Below, piece by piece: positions 5,505 to 12,438 of a DNA stretch of 12,514 nt. The DNA comes from an uncultured bacterium (lineage in GTDB: Bacteria > Patescibacteriota > Minisyncoccia > Moranbacterales > GWC2-37-73). Numbering within the stretch: the stretch's first letter is position 1; each line of letters starts with the position of its first letter. The stretch lies in NCBI GenBank assembly GCA_903824515.1, contig CAIJXA010000100.1, positions 1 to 12,514 of the forward strand, in the 5' to 3' direction. The notes under the pieces are model-generated. The model searched no databases. It saw only the letters and a list, made by a program, of their open reading frames with translations, and was not told where the DNA came from. A program made the translations under genes and the position numbers.

Positions 5505-6392
5505 CTAAGATCCTTCATGTGGCCATTGACCGCGAGCGACCATATTGACCGAGGTGGTATGTCCGTCGGACATTAAAATAGTGGCAATCATTTCGCCGAC
5601 AGCAGTTGGTGGCATAAAGAAAAGCCCAGTTTTTTCATAGTCGTAACCATAGCCTTTCCCGATAGTTTTTGTAATTGTTTCTTGAACAACACTTGAATCA
5701 TAAAGCCCAGTGTCAACTCCACCTGGCCTAATATCCGTAATGAAAATGTTTTCTTTATGAAGCTCTATCATGGCTGCATTTGTGAATCTACTGATAGCCC
5801 CCTTAGCTGCCATATGAATACTGCCAGAAATAACTGAGCGAATTGCACTCATTGAAGACACAATGCAAATCCGAGATTCTTTTTGTTTCCGAAATCTTGG
5901 TAGCAAAAATTGAAGCAGGGCAATGGTATTGTTAATGGTTGAAAATTCGGCATCAATCAATTCATCCGTAAGTTGATCAATACGGAGGTATGGATTGTCA
6001 TCCTTGATTTTTACGGTGCCACCGCCAAGACCGGCAGACTGGACCCAATAAAGGGGTAAATCTGTTGGCAAGGAATCGACTAGTTTTCGTAAGGCTACTT
6101 TGTCATTTAAATCAAGGGCGGTATATTCAACTTTAGTTTCGGGAATTTTGCTTTCAATCCATTGCTTGATGATTTGTAGGTTAGCTTCTGTGCGAGCAAC
6201 CAGATGTACAATTGCCCCGGCTTCAGCGCAAGCTAGCGCAGTGGCGGTTCCAATATTTGCCTTGTACTCGAATCCATCAACGGTTACTGATGTGTGGGAA
6301 TTTTGATCAGTTGTAATATCTTTGAAAAGAAAACCCACTGGTTTAATACCTGCGCCAGTAATCAAAATACGTTTTCCTTGTAGGTTTTTCAT
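5505..6392 (-). CDS. SDR-family oxidoreductase with altered active site
   Basis: NAD(P)-dependent dehydrogenase/reductase fold. The dinucleotide motif begins TGAG (12-15) but about 28 residues (roughly 17-45, GIKPVGFLFKDITT onward) are inserted before ANIGTATALA, which carries the rest of the glycine motif. The NNAG-type motif reads QSAG (118-121); Asn154 matches the structural Asn. The Ser-Tyr-Lys triad reads Ser180, His193, Lys197: the spacing is exact, but the catalytic Tyr is His. The segment RPGGVDTGLY (222-231) matches the usual PGxVxT. Length 295 aa is long because of the insert. Unlike all other genes here it has a clear Shine-Dalgarno site. It is alone in its unit, with its own promoter and terminator, and is divergent from a TrmB-type regulator. 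Substrate unknown; it may be an altered or non-catalytic SDR. Confidence 0.88.
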   Translation of the reverse strand: MKNLQGKRILITGAGIKPVGFLFKDITTDQNSHTSVTVDGFEYKANIGTATALACAEAGAIVHLVARTEANLQIIKQWIESKIPETKVEYTALDLNDKVALRKLVDSLPTDLPLYWVQSAGLGGGTVKIKDDNPYLRIDQLTDELIDAEFSTINNTIALLQFLLPRFRKQKESRICIVSSMSAIRSVISGSIHMAAKGAISRFTNAAMIELHKENIFITDIRPGGVDTGLYDSSVVQETITKTIGKGYGYDYEKTGLFFMPPTAVGEMIATILMSDGHTTSVNMVARGQWPHEGS

Positions 6393-6398
6393 AATTAG

Positions 6399-6403
6399 CT
6401 CCT
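6399..6403 (-). promoter_or_regulatory. Shine-Dalgarno site of the SDR gene
   Basis: AGGAG on the minus strand (within AAAGGAGCT), 6 bases before the ATG at 6392. It is the only clear ribosome-binding site in the window. Confidence 0.8.
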
Positions 6404-6430
6404 TTAGGGTTAATTGTTAAAGATGCTCCA

Positions 6431-6459
6431 AATATAAGCCAAATATTGCAGTTCGTCAA
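6431..6459 (-). promoter_or_regulatory. Promoter of the SDR gene
   Basis: On the minus strand TTGACG (plus 6454-6459), a 17-base spacer and TATATT (plus 6431-6436). Start of transcription near 6424. Confidence 0.65.
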
Positions 6460-6516
6460 AAAAATAGACGGTAGCTTTTATTCTTGTCGAATTTCAAAGT
6501 CATTTTTTCCTTATTT

Positions 6517-6537
6517 TAAAGCTATTTACAAGCTTTA
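6517..6537. promoter_or_regulatory. Candidate operator over the regulator's -35 box
   Basis: Inverted repeat TAAAGCT 6517-6523 / AGCTTTA 6531-6537, 7-base arms with a 7-base centre that contains most of the TTTACA -35 box (6525-6530). Arm-to-arm spacing of about 14 bases suits a dimeric winged-helix protein. That the neighbouring TrmB-type protein binds it is an inference. Confidence 0.4.
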
Positions 6538-6553
6538 TTTTGTCTGCTATAAT
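6525..6553 (+). promoter_or_regulatory. Promoter of the TrmB-type regulator gene
   Basis: TTTACA 6525-6530, 17-base spacer and TATAAT 6548-6553 with the TGn extension (TGC 6545-6547). Start near 6560, about 28 bases before the ATG. A palindrome TGACGTCA (6553-6560) falls on the expected start point. Confidence 0.8.
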
Positions 6554-6587
6554 GACGTCAGAAATAACGACATAGTATAAAATTTAT

Positions 6588-7334
6588 ATGAATTTGCAAG
6601 AAATTAAACAATTTTTGAGTGGATATGGACTTGAAGAAAAAGAGGCAGTTTTGTATTTGGCAGCCCTTAATTCGGGAGAAACTGGGATGACGGAATTGGC
6701 GAAAAATGCCAAATTGAAAAGAAGTACAGCTTATCTGATTTTTCAAGCACTTGAGAAAAAAGGCCTAATGGGAAGTTTTAAAATGAAAAAAGGTTTGCGT
6801 TTTGTGGCTACTGGGCCAGAAATTTTGTTAGCAAAAACAGAGAATCAATTGTCTGAGTTGAAAAATATCTTGCCTCAATTGCGAGCTTTTTCCCGAAAAA
6901 ATCCAGAGGATCCAAAAGTGACTTATTACCACGGAGAAGAAGGATACATTACTGCACTTAGCGACTCCTTGAAAAAACCAAATATTTTACTTAGACATAT
7001 TGGTTCCATTACAGAAGCACACAAGATTTATAAGGAATATGATTTTAATTATTATATTCCAGAAAGATTGCGTAAAAATATTAGTATTCGTTGCATTTAT
7101 ACAAATGATGTATCCGAAGATGTGAAAAACAAAAATCACACTAGTGAGAAGAGAGAAATTCGTTATGTGCCGAAAGAATATCCTTTAAAAACAGCAATGT
7201 TGATTTATGAAAATAAAGTTATTATCACAAGCACTAGAAATGAATTAATCTCGATTGTGATAGAGAGTGAAGATATTGCTGAAACGGAAAGATTAAAATT
7301 TGATTTGATCTGGGATGGGTTAAAAAAGTTTTAA
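6588..7334 (+). CDS. TrmB-family transcriptional regulator
   Basis: An N-terminal winged helix (about residues 8-75) reads LEEKEAVLYLAALNSGE then MTELAKNAKLKRSTAYLIF and LEKKGLM, the typical TrmB layout of recognition helix and wing. A linker helix (80-100) follows, then a phospholipase-D-like C-terminal domain (about 108-248) of the sort that senses small ligands in this family or serves in dimer contact. The ligand is unknown. Length 248 aa is typical. The gene has a strong promoter with an inverted repeat over its -35 box, consistent with self-control. It is divergent from the SDR gene, which makes the SDR a possible target. ATG start, no Shine-Dalgarno site. It ends two bases from the convergent endonuclease IV gene. 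Confidence 0.88.
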   Translation: MNLQEIKQFLSGYGLEEKEAVLYLAALNSGETGMTELAKNAKLKRSTAYLIFQALEKKGLMGSFKMKKGLRFVATGPEILLAKTENQLSELKNILPQLRAFSRKNPEDPKVTYYHGEEGYITALSDSLKKPNILLRHIGSITEAHKIYKEYDFNYYIPERLRKNISIRCIYTNDVSEDVKNKNHTSEKREIRYVPKEYPLKTAMLIYENKVIITSTRNELISIVIESEDIAETERLKFDLIWDGLKKF

Positions 7335-7336
7335 AA

Positions 7337-8161
7337 TCATGAGTCTCTGAATTTTTTTAAGAGTTCGATGTCTTCTTTGACGGCTTCATGCTCGGTTTCT
7401 AAAATCATAGAAATGTTTTTTGCTTGCGCAAAGGCGACGATGTTTTTGAAAGCTTCTTGTCCAATCAAGCCTTGGCCGATGTGTTCGTGGCGATCTTTGT
7501 TGGAGGCTAATTCGGTTTTTGAATCATTGGCGTGGATTAACTTAATTTTATCCAAACCAATTTCAGTGTCGATTTTTGCAAGCGTATTATTAAAATCACG
7601 CCAATCATAGCCGGAAGCGAAAGAATGTTGAGTATCAAGGCAAATGCCTACTAATTTAGTATGATTTACAGCTTGAATAATTTCAGCAATTTGAGCGAAA
7701 GTCGAGCCCATAATTTTCCCAGCCCCAGCCGCATTCTCAATGAGCAATTCTGTTGAGCCAGTATAACCGTCCAGCGATTTCTTCAGGGCTTCAATGGTTG
7801 CGGCGTTAGCCTCTTGTTGTGAAAGCTCGCCTGCACTCCCAAGGTGGGTCATGACATATTTGGCACCAAGTAGGCTGGCGCGTTCAAGTTCATCGCGCAA
7901 GACACTAATTGAACCATATTTGATTCGGCTGTTGGTCGAGGCGAAATTGATATAGTAAGGAGTATGAACAACAACTTCCTTAATTTGAAATTTGAAATTT
8001 GAAATTTGAAATTGCTCACATATTTCAGGTGTGAGCTCCGGGGCTTTGCCACCTTGGGGTGAACGGGTGAAAATTTGCATCGCCTGCGCACCAAGCGCAG
8101 CAGCCCTTTCTGGTGCTTTGAAAACTCCCCCTGCAATTGAAACATGACAACCTATTAACAT
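7337..8161 (-). CDS. nfo: Endonuclease IV (AP endonuclease)
   Basis: Cuts DNA 5' to abasic sites in base excision repair, using a trinuclear zinc site in a TIM barrel. I start it at the internal ATG at 8161 because MLIGCHVSIAGG is the family N-terminus; the ATG 42 bases further up would add 14 residues with no family counterpart. With this start it is 274 aa, a normal length. Visible motifs: GCHVSIAGG, VVVHTPYYINFAS, THLGSAG, LLIENAAGAG, CLDTQHSFASGYD, LIHANDSKTELASNKDRHEHIGQG and the late ILETEH, which supply the zinc His, Asp and Glu residues. Oddly, the helix before VVVHTPY is encoded by four tandem TTTCAAA heptamers and reads QFQISNFKFQI. It is the only complete gene here ending in TGA. 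It partners functionally with the uracil-DNA glycosylase. Confidence 0.95.
   Translation of the reverse strand: MLIGCHVSIAGGVFKAPERAAALGAQAMQIFTRSPQGGKAPELTPEICEQFQISNFKFQIKEVVVHTPYYINFASTNSRIKYGSISVLRDELERASLLGAKYVMTHLGSAGELSQQEANAATIEALKKSLDGYTGSTELLIENAAGAGKIMGSTFAQIAEIIQAVNHTKLVGICLDTQHSFASGYDWRDFNNTLAKIDTEIGLDKIKLIHANDSKTELASNKDRHEHIGQGLIGQEAFKNIVAFAQAKNISMILETEHEAVKEDIELLKKFRDS
7984..8011 (-). repeat. TTTCAAA heptamer repeat inside nfo
   Basis: Four perfect tandem copies of TTTGAAA on the plus strand (TTTCAAA in the coding sense). Because 7 is not a multiple of 3 the repeat is read in three frames and gives QFQISNFKFQI. The same unit lies in spacers at 8333-8346 and 9940-9967. Confidence 0.95.
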
Positions 8162-8332
8162 AAATGTAAGTTTTGTTAGATTAAGATAATTTAATCCTAA
8201 CATAAGCTTTGTATGTTTAACAATAACTGCAAATTTTTAATTTTAAATTTATAATTTTAAATCAATTCTTTAATTTTTAAATTTTAAAAACCTGAAGAAT
8301 TAATAATTTTGTCATTTAAATTTCAATAAAAA

Positions 8333-8356
8333 TTTCAAATTTCAAATTAAAAATTT
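8333..8356. repeat. TTTCAAA heptamer repeat, nrnA-nfo spacer
   Basis: TTTCAAA twice (8333-8346), then TTAAAAA and TTT. The 24 bases match 9940-9963 exactly. The rest of the spacer (8204-8332) is low-complexity A and T with related TTTAAAT words; no gene or clear terminator is seen in it. Confidence 0.85.
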
Positions 8357-8357
8357 G

Positions 8358-9320
8358 TTAAACTATCTCCCAACCAGTTTCGGTTTCTTTGATTTGGCCT
8401 TTGACTTCGAAACCGCTGGCGAGTTTGTGACCGCCACCACCGAAGAGGTGGGCGATTTCGGAAACGTCGACACCTTTATATTGCTCACTGCGTAGGCTAC
8501 CTTTAATAACATTATTTTCTCTTTCGGAAAGAACGAGGGAAAATTTTGTGCCGGGAACAGTATTTAAAATAGAAGCAACTTGACCGATATCTTCAGTTGT
8601 AGCTTGACACTGCTCAATATCTTGTTGGGTTAGGACGGTGGTGATGAGTCCATTTTTCGGATTGATTTTGGCTTTTTCAAAAGCAATACCCCAAAGTTTC
8701 AAGGTGGAAAGTTTCTTGTTGGCAAAGGAAGCTTGGATTATTTTTGAAAATGAAGCCCCACTTTTCATGAGGTCAGATGCAATTTCCAGAACTCGAGTAG
8801 AAGTGTTTGCGTGTTGAAAATTTCCCGTATCAGAAAGTACGCCAATCATTAAATAGGTTGCGATATTTTTGGTGATGTGAATGTTTTGCGAAGAAAAATA
8901 TTCATAGATAAGTTCACAAGCTGAGGAGCTCGTGGCATCAAGAATTATAGCATCAGCGGATAGGTTGATATCAGGATGGTGGTCAATGATAACTGTGGCA
9001 GTCTTTTTTGGTAAAATTGGCAAAACCTCTTGAAATCCACGCTCAACACTGTCACAAGCAATGCTTGCATCGTAGCTACTCAAGTCAAGATTTGACGGAG
9101 CTTCAAAAATGTGGGTTGTCAGCGAGTCAAGAAAGGATGGAAGCGGATTATTGCAAGCAATATCGACAATTTTTCCAATGGAAGTCAAATATTCTTTCAT
9201 AGCAAGAACACTGCCGGCAGTGTCGCCATCTGGTCCATTATGAGCAAACAGCAAAATTCGTTGTGATTTTTTGATCACATAGGAAAGGGTTTTAAATTCG
9301 GCAGCAAAGTTTTTTTGCAT
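8358..9320 (-). CDS. nrnA: NrnA-like DHH/DHHA1 phosphoesterase
   Basis: Degrades very short RNA (nanoRNA) and in many relatives also dephosphorylates pAp; cytoplasmic. The DHH domain shows HNGPDGD (27-33, metal ligands Asp31 and Asp33), Asp90 in CDSVERG, DHH at 113-115, and Asp164 in LSDTGNF. The DHHA1 domain ends with the substrate-binding GGGGH (294-298). Length 320 aa is normal. It follows rbfA, as in the widespread infB-rbfA-nrnA order, but a strong hairpin (9443-9471) and a promoter (9344-9372) in the 182-base gap suggest that it is transcribed separately. ATG start, no Shine-Dalgarno site. c-di-AMP cleavage by some relatives (GdpP type) is less likely because PAS and GGDEF domains are absent. 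Confidence 0.93.
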   Translation of the reverse strand: MQKNFAAEFKTLSYVIKKSQRILLFAHNGPDGDTAGSVLAMKEYLTSIGKIVDIACNNPLPSFLDSLTTHIFEAPSNLDLSSYDASIACDSVERGFQEVLPILPKKTATVIIDHHPDINLSADAIILDATSSSACELIYEYFSSQNIHITKNIATYLMIGVLSDTGNFQHANTSTRVLEIASDLMKSGASFSKIIQASFANKKLSTLKLWGIAFEKAKINPKNGLITTVLTQQDIEQCQATTEDIGQVASILNTVPGTKFSLVLSERENNVIKGSLRSEQYKGVDVSEIAHLFGGGGHKLASGFEVKGQIKETETGWEIV

Positions 9321-9343
9321 GAAGTGAATTATGAAAGTTTTTT

Positions 9344-9372
9344 ATTATCTAGCGAAGCGAGAATGCTCACAA
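9344..9372 (-). promoter_or_regulatory. Predicted promoter of nrnA
   Basis: On the minus strand TTGTGA (plus 9367-9372), 17-base spacer and GATAAT (plus 9344-9349). Start near 9337, about 17 bases before the ATG. Confidence 0.5.
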
Positions 9373-9440
9373 AGCTACAAATATTGGTTCGGTGTTTTTT
9401 TGAAGGTCGTGTAGTTAATTTGTATATTTGTAGGGGTTAT

Positions 9441-9471
9441 AAAAATCTTAAACCAAAAAGGTTTAAGATTT
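9441..9471 (-). terminator. Terminator-like hairpin after rbfA
   Basis: A 12-bp perfect stem, AAATCTTAAACC 9443-9454 with GGTTTAAGATTT 9460-9471, loop of five A. On the minus strand it is followed by TT and an AT-rich stretch. The stem is AT-rich, so efficiency is uncertain. Confidence 0.6.
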
Positions 9472-9502
9472 AGTATAAATACATACAAAAAAGGGATATA
9501 TT

Positions 9503-9832
9503 TTAAATCTGCAAGAGAATCTTTTCGATTTCATCGGCTTTTTCTTCTGTCGAGTCAATTTGAAAAACGAGTCGTGGCAAAGGCTTGATGCCAAGTTTTT
9601 TGTTCAATGCCCCTTGAATAGCGTATTTTTCTTTGCCAATGGTCTTGAGTGCATAATTGGAATCCTTGAACGGGAAAACACTTAGCGACACTCGAGTATA
9701 TCTGACATCAGGCGTCGTGTCAACCTTTGAAATCGTTAAAAAGACTCCAGACTTAAGACTCAGCTCTCGTTGGAATATTTCTCCAAGATGATTTTGGATC
9801 AGCTTGTTTAATTTTGTGATGCGTTGGGACAC
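9503..9832 (-). CDS. rbfA: Ribosome-binding factor A
   Basis: Binds the 30S subunit and helps 16S rRNA maturation. The KH-like fold is supported by ISKVDTTPDVRYTRVSLSVFP (about 34-54) and the C-terminal strand PRLVFQIDSTEEKADEIEKIL. Length 109 aa is normal. The start is GTG at 9832, which gives the family N-terminus SQRITKLNKLIQ; no Shine-Dalgarno site precedes it, and TATAAA lies only a few bases upstream, in the tail of a TTTAAAA repeat. It sits between infB and nrnA as in many bacteria. Confidence 0.94.
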   Translation of the reverse strand: MSQRITKLNKLIQNHLGEIFQRELSLKSGVFLTISKVDTTPDVRYTRVSLSVFPFKDSNYALKTIGKEKYAIQGALNKKLGIKPLPRLVFQIDSTEEKADEIEKILLQI

Positions 9833-9842
9833 AGCTTTATAA

Positions 9843-9863
9843 TTTAAAATTTAAAATTTAAAA
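9843..9863. repeat. TTTAAAA heptamer repeat upstream of rbfA
   Basis: Three perfect tandem copies of TTTAAAA, a sister of the TTTCAAA heptamer, directly upstream of the rbfA GTG start. Confidence 0.8.
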
Positions 9864-9867
9864 TTTT

Positions 9868-9893
9868 TAATAAATTCCTGCTAAACGCAGGAA
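9868..9893 (-). terminator. Terminator-like hairpin after infB
   Basis: TTCCTGC 9875-9881 pairs with GCAGGAA 9887-9893 around a five-base loop. On the minus strand it is followed by TTTATTAAAAATTTT, a broken T run. Confidence 0.5.
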
Positions 9894-9939
9894 GGTTTTA
9901 CAGTAATTTTTATTTTGAAATTGATATGTATTTATCCTT

Positions 9940-9967
9940 TTTCAAATTTCAAATTAAAAATTTCAAA
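9940..9967. repeat. TTTCAAA heptamer repeat, infB-rbfA spacer
   Basis: TTTCAAA at 9940-9946, 9947-9953 and 9961-9967 with TTAAAAA between. The first 24 bases are identical to 8333-8356. It begins 14 bases past the infB stop. Confidence 0.85.
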
Positions 9968-9980
9968 TTTTCTAAAATTT

Positions 9981-11762
9981 TTAGAGGGTTCTTTTCTTTT
10001 CTTCTTCGGTGAATGCAATCAGGGTGTCGCCTTCTTTGATTTTGGTGTCGCCCTCAAAAACCACGCCGCATTCATTTCCCTGACCAACTTCAGTTGTTGG
10101 CTTCTTGTCTTGCTGGAGATTTTCAATCTTGCCTTTTCCGACAATCTCACCATCACGCTTGATCTCAATCAAAGCATTCTTGATGATTTTTCCTTCGCTT
10201 ACACGGCCTCCAACAATCATGTCACGTTTGCCAGTTTTGAAAATAGCCAGAACAGAGACCTTGCCAAGATCAGTTCGTACAATCTCTGGTGGCAACATGT
10301 CAATAATAATTTTTTTTACTTCAGCTACAAGTTCGTAGATAATCTTGAAATTTTTGATAGCAACTCCACTCGATTCGGCCAATCTTTTTGCAACTGGCGT
10401 TGTTTCAACATTGAAACCGAAGATTATTGCTTGTGAAGGGGCTCCAGTTTTCACATCTGACTCAGTTATGTTTCCAACTCCAGTTTCAGCATAGTTGACG
10501 ATAACTTCATCTGTTTTGAGAGTTGAGATGATTTGCTGGATTGCTTCAAGCGAACCTTGAACATCAGCCTTCAAAATGATGTTTAATTTTTGAATTTTGT
10601 CATCTTCAATGATGCGCATCAGTTTTTGGGAAGTAACTTTTTCTTTCCTCTCAATGAGTCCACCTGAAAATTCTTTTGATTTGAGTCTGGCAATGGATTT
10701 TCCGCTAACAACCTGCAAGATATCATTAGTGTTTGGGGTGTCGCCAAGTCCCATGATAGTAACAGGCGTGGATGGTCCGGCAGTGAGCAAATTGCGACCA
10801 CTGAAATCTTCAATTTTTTTGATTCTGCCATAGGTTGTGCCAGCTGTTACGTCTTGCCCAACTTTTAAGGTTCCAGTTTTAATCAAAACAGTTGCAATGG
10901 GACCTTTTTGGGGATCAAGATTGGATTCAAGCACAACTGCCAAGCCATCTCGCTTGTCATCAACTCTGAAATCTTCCATTTCAGCAACCAGCAAAATACT
11001 GTCAAGCAAGTCTTCAATGCCAATGTTTTGTTTTGCGCTGATTTCCGCACTCATGACGTTGCCACCCCACTGTTCAATCAAAATTCCATTATCAGCCAGC
11101 TCCTGTTTAACTCTTGGAAGATTGGCATCCTGCTTGTCAATTTTGTTAATTGCAACAACGGTCGGAATTTTTTTGTCTTTTAGATATTCGATTACTTCTT
11201 TTGTTTGAGGACGAACGCCATCATCGGCTGCCACAACCAAAACTGCAATGTCTGCGATGCTAACTCCACGCTGTCGCATGCCGGAGAAGGCTTCATGGCC
11301 AGGAGTGTCAATAAAGGTTATGAATTGGCCTTTCTTTTTGACTTGGTATGCGCTGATGTGTTGAGTGATGCCGCCAGCTTCCTTGGCGGCTACGCTGGCT
11401 TTTCTGATTGTATCAAGGAGGGTTGTCTTGCCATGATCAACGTGGCCCAGGATGGTAACTACTGGTGGCCTGGGACGCAAATTTTTCCCGGATTCTTTTT
11501 CTTTTTTGCAAATATCAATCAACTTTTCAAGAGTAATGGTTTCGCTATCCGAAACTTCTAAATCAGCTTCCGTTTCGAAACCAAGATCTTGGGCAATAAT
11601 TGTCGCAGTGTCAAAATCAATTTCCTCATTGATGGTTGCGAGGATATTGTTTTTTAGTAGTTCTGTTATTACCTGAGAAACCGGCAAAACAAGCAATTCA
11701 CTGAATTTTTTGATCGTGATGCTTTGAGGTAGTTTGACAAGTTTTTTTGCTGGTTGAGTCAT
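9981..11762 (-). CDS. infB: Translation initiation factor IF-2
   Basis: GTPase that brings initiator tRNA to the 30S subunit and promotes subunit joining. A short IF2_N domain (about 10-63) is followed directly by the G domain: GHVDHGKT 106-113, GGITQH 130-135, DTPGH 152-156, NKID 206-209 and SAK 242-244. Domain II, the IF-2 linker domain (LNIILKADVQGSLEAI) and the C-terminal fMet-tRNA-binding domain follow. At 593 aa it lacks the long variable N-terminal extension of many IF-2 proteins, which suits a reduced genome. ATG start with no Shine-Dalgarno site. It follows the DUF4446 gene by 33 bases with no terminator, so the two are likely cotranscribed. nusA and ylxR, often upstream, are not here. 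Confidence 0.98.
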   Translation of the reverse strand: MTQPAKKLVKLPQSITIKKFSELLVLPVSQVITELLKNNILATINEEIDFDTATIIAQDLGFETEADLEVSDSETITLEKLIDICKKEKESGKNLRPRPPVVTILGHVDHGKTTLLDTIRKASVAAKEAGGITQHISAYQVKKKGQFITFIDTPGHEAFSGMRQRGVSIADIAVLVVAADDGVRPQTKEVIEYLKDKKIPTVVAINKIDKQDANLPRVKQELADNGILIEQWGGNVMSAEISAKQNIGIEDLLDSILLVAEMEDFRVDDKRDGLAVVLESNLDPQKGPIATVLIKTGTLKVGQDVTAGTTYGRIKKIEDFSGRNLLTAGPSTPVTIMGLGDTPNTNDILQVVSGKSIARLKSKEFSGGLIERKEKVTSQKLMRIIEDDKIQKLNIILKADVQGSLEAIQQIISTLKTDEVIVNYAETGVGNITESDVKTGAPSQAIIFGFNVETTPVAKRLAESSGVAIKNFKIIYELVAEVKKIIIDMLPPEIVRTDLGKVSVLAIFKTGKRDMIVGGRVSEGKIIKNALIEIKRDGEIVGKGKIENLQQDKKPTTEVGQGNECGVVFEGDTKIKEGDTLIAFTEEEKKRTL

Positions 11763-11795
11763 GATAGCTGATTTTCAAATAATTATTAGGCGTCC

Positions 11796-12299
11796 TTATA
11801 TTTTTGAGGGTTTGATGGTGGTTGCTTCTTTGATAGCCATTTTTTCTTCCTCCGTGAGAGTGTATTTTTCCGCAGCACCCTTGATGACAGGTTTCGAATA
11901 AATTCTAGTGCCTTCTCTAGTGTGAAGGGATGAGATTACGATTCCGCAGTCTTTTCCGTCAAGCAAGGCAAGCGCAAAACTTTGATCGCCACCAATATCT
12001 TTGAAGGGGTTAAATCTGATGATGCCAACCTTGTGGATACTTCGCAGAGCCAGCGAGTGAATTCTGTTTGAAATTTCAAATAATTCCTGAATTTCTTTAT
12101 CAAGAACGGTCAGTTCTTCGCTATGGGTAAGTAAAACTGACTCCAGGCTGGCGGCGTCTTTTCCTGAAAAAAAGATTTCGAGTTTATTTTTGGTTTTTTT
12201 TAGCTGGTACAGCGAAACAATACTTAGGACAAGCCCTAAAAAGCCAAAAATAATGCTAATGATAAGAATGATTAAGTGTATTGGCGATGACAAATTCAT
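11796..12299 (-). CDS. DUF4446 family membrane protein
   Basis: Function unknown; the family is common in Firmicutes and Patescibacteria. One N-terminal membrane helix (about residues 5-32: LIILIISIIFGFLGLVLSIV), then a charged helical stretch likely to coil (33-85), then the conserved domain HKVGIIRFNPFKDIGG, DQSFALALLDG, GIVISSLHTREGTRIYSKP and a Glu/Lys-rich end. I choose the ATG at 12299 (167 aa). The ATG at 12332 lies at the predicted -10 box of the promoter at 12331-12359, so it would not be inside the message. No Shine-Dalgarno site. It probably leads a unit with infB. Confidence 0.88.
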   Translation of the reverse strand: MNLSSPIHLIILIISIIFGFLGLVLSIVSLYQLKKTKNKLEIFFSGKDAASLESVLLTHSEELTVLDKEIQELFEISNRIHSLALRSIHKVGIIRFNPFKDIGGDQSFALALLDGKDCGIVISSLHTREGTRIYSKPVIKGAAEKYTLTEEEKMAIKEATTIKPSKI

Positions 12300-12330
12300 A
12301 TTGTTGACATAAAACAATGATACACAAAGC

Positions 12331-12359
12331 ATCGTAGCATCATAATTGCTTTATGTAAA
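12331..12359 (-). promoter_or_regulatory. Promoter of the DUF4446/infB unit
   Basis: On the minus strand TTTACA (plus 12354-12359), 17-base spacer ending in TGC, then TACGAT (plus 12331-12336). Start near 12325, about 26 bases before the chosen ATG. Confidence 0.65.
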
Positions 12360-12390
12360 GAAAAACAAATAACTTGTAAAGGGGAAATAG

Positions 12391-12437
12391 AAATGTCCGC
12401 TTTTGCGGGAAATGAAAATGTCCGCTTTGGACATTTT
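12391..12437. repeat. Direct repeats and hairpin at a probable IS end
   Basis: AAATGTCCGCTTT occurs at 12391-12403 and 12416-12428. The second copy is the left part of a perfect hairpin, AAAATGTCC 12415-12423 with GGACATTTT 12429-12437, loop GCTTT; the first copy forms a shorter CCGC/GCGG hairpin. They lie just past the stop of the transposase-like fragment and may be the terminal sequence of the element. Confidence 0.55.
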
Positions 12438-12438
12438 G

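Noticed and set aside
6553..6560. TGACGTCA palindrome as a definite operator.
   Set aside because: An 8-base palindrome alone is weak evidence; it is mentioned only together with the longer inverted repeat.
8162..8203. Extra 14 residues at the N-terminus of endonuclease IV from the upstream ATG.
   Set aside because: The family begins at MLIGxHVSIAGG; the extra residues match nothing and fall in an AT-rich leader.
9915..10436. 173-codon open frame on the plus strand.
   Set aside because: It lies opposite infB, begins in the heptamer repeat, and has no family resemblance; the same holds for the other long frames opposite infB.
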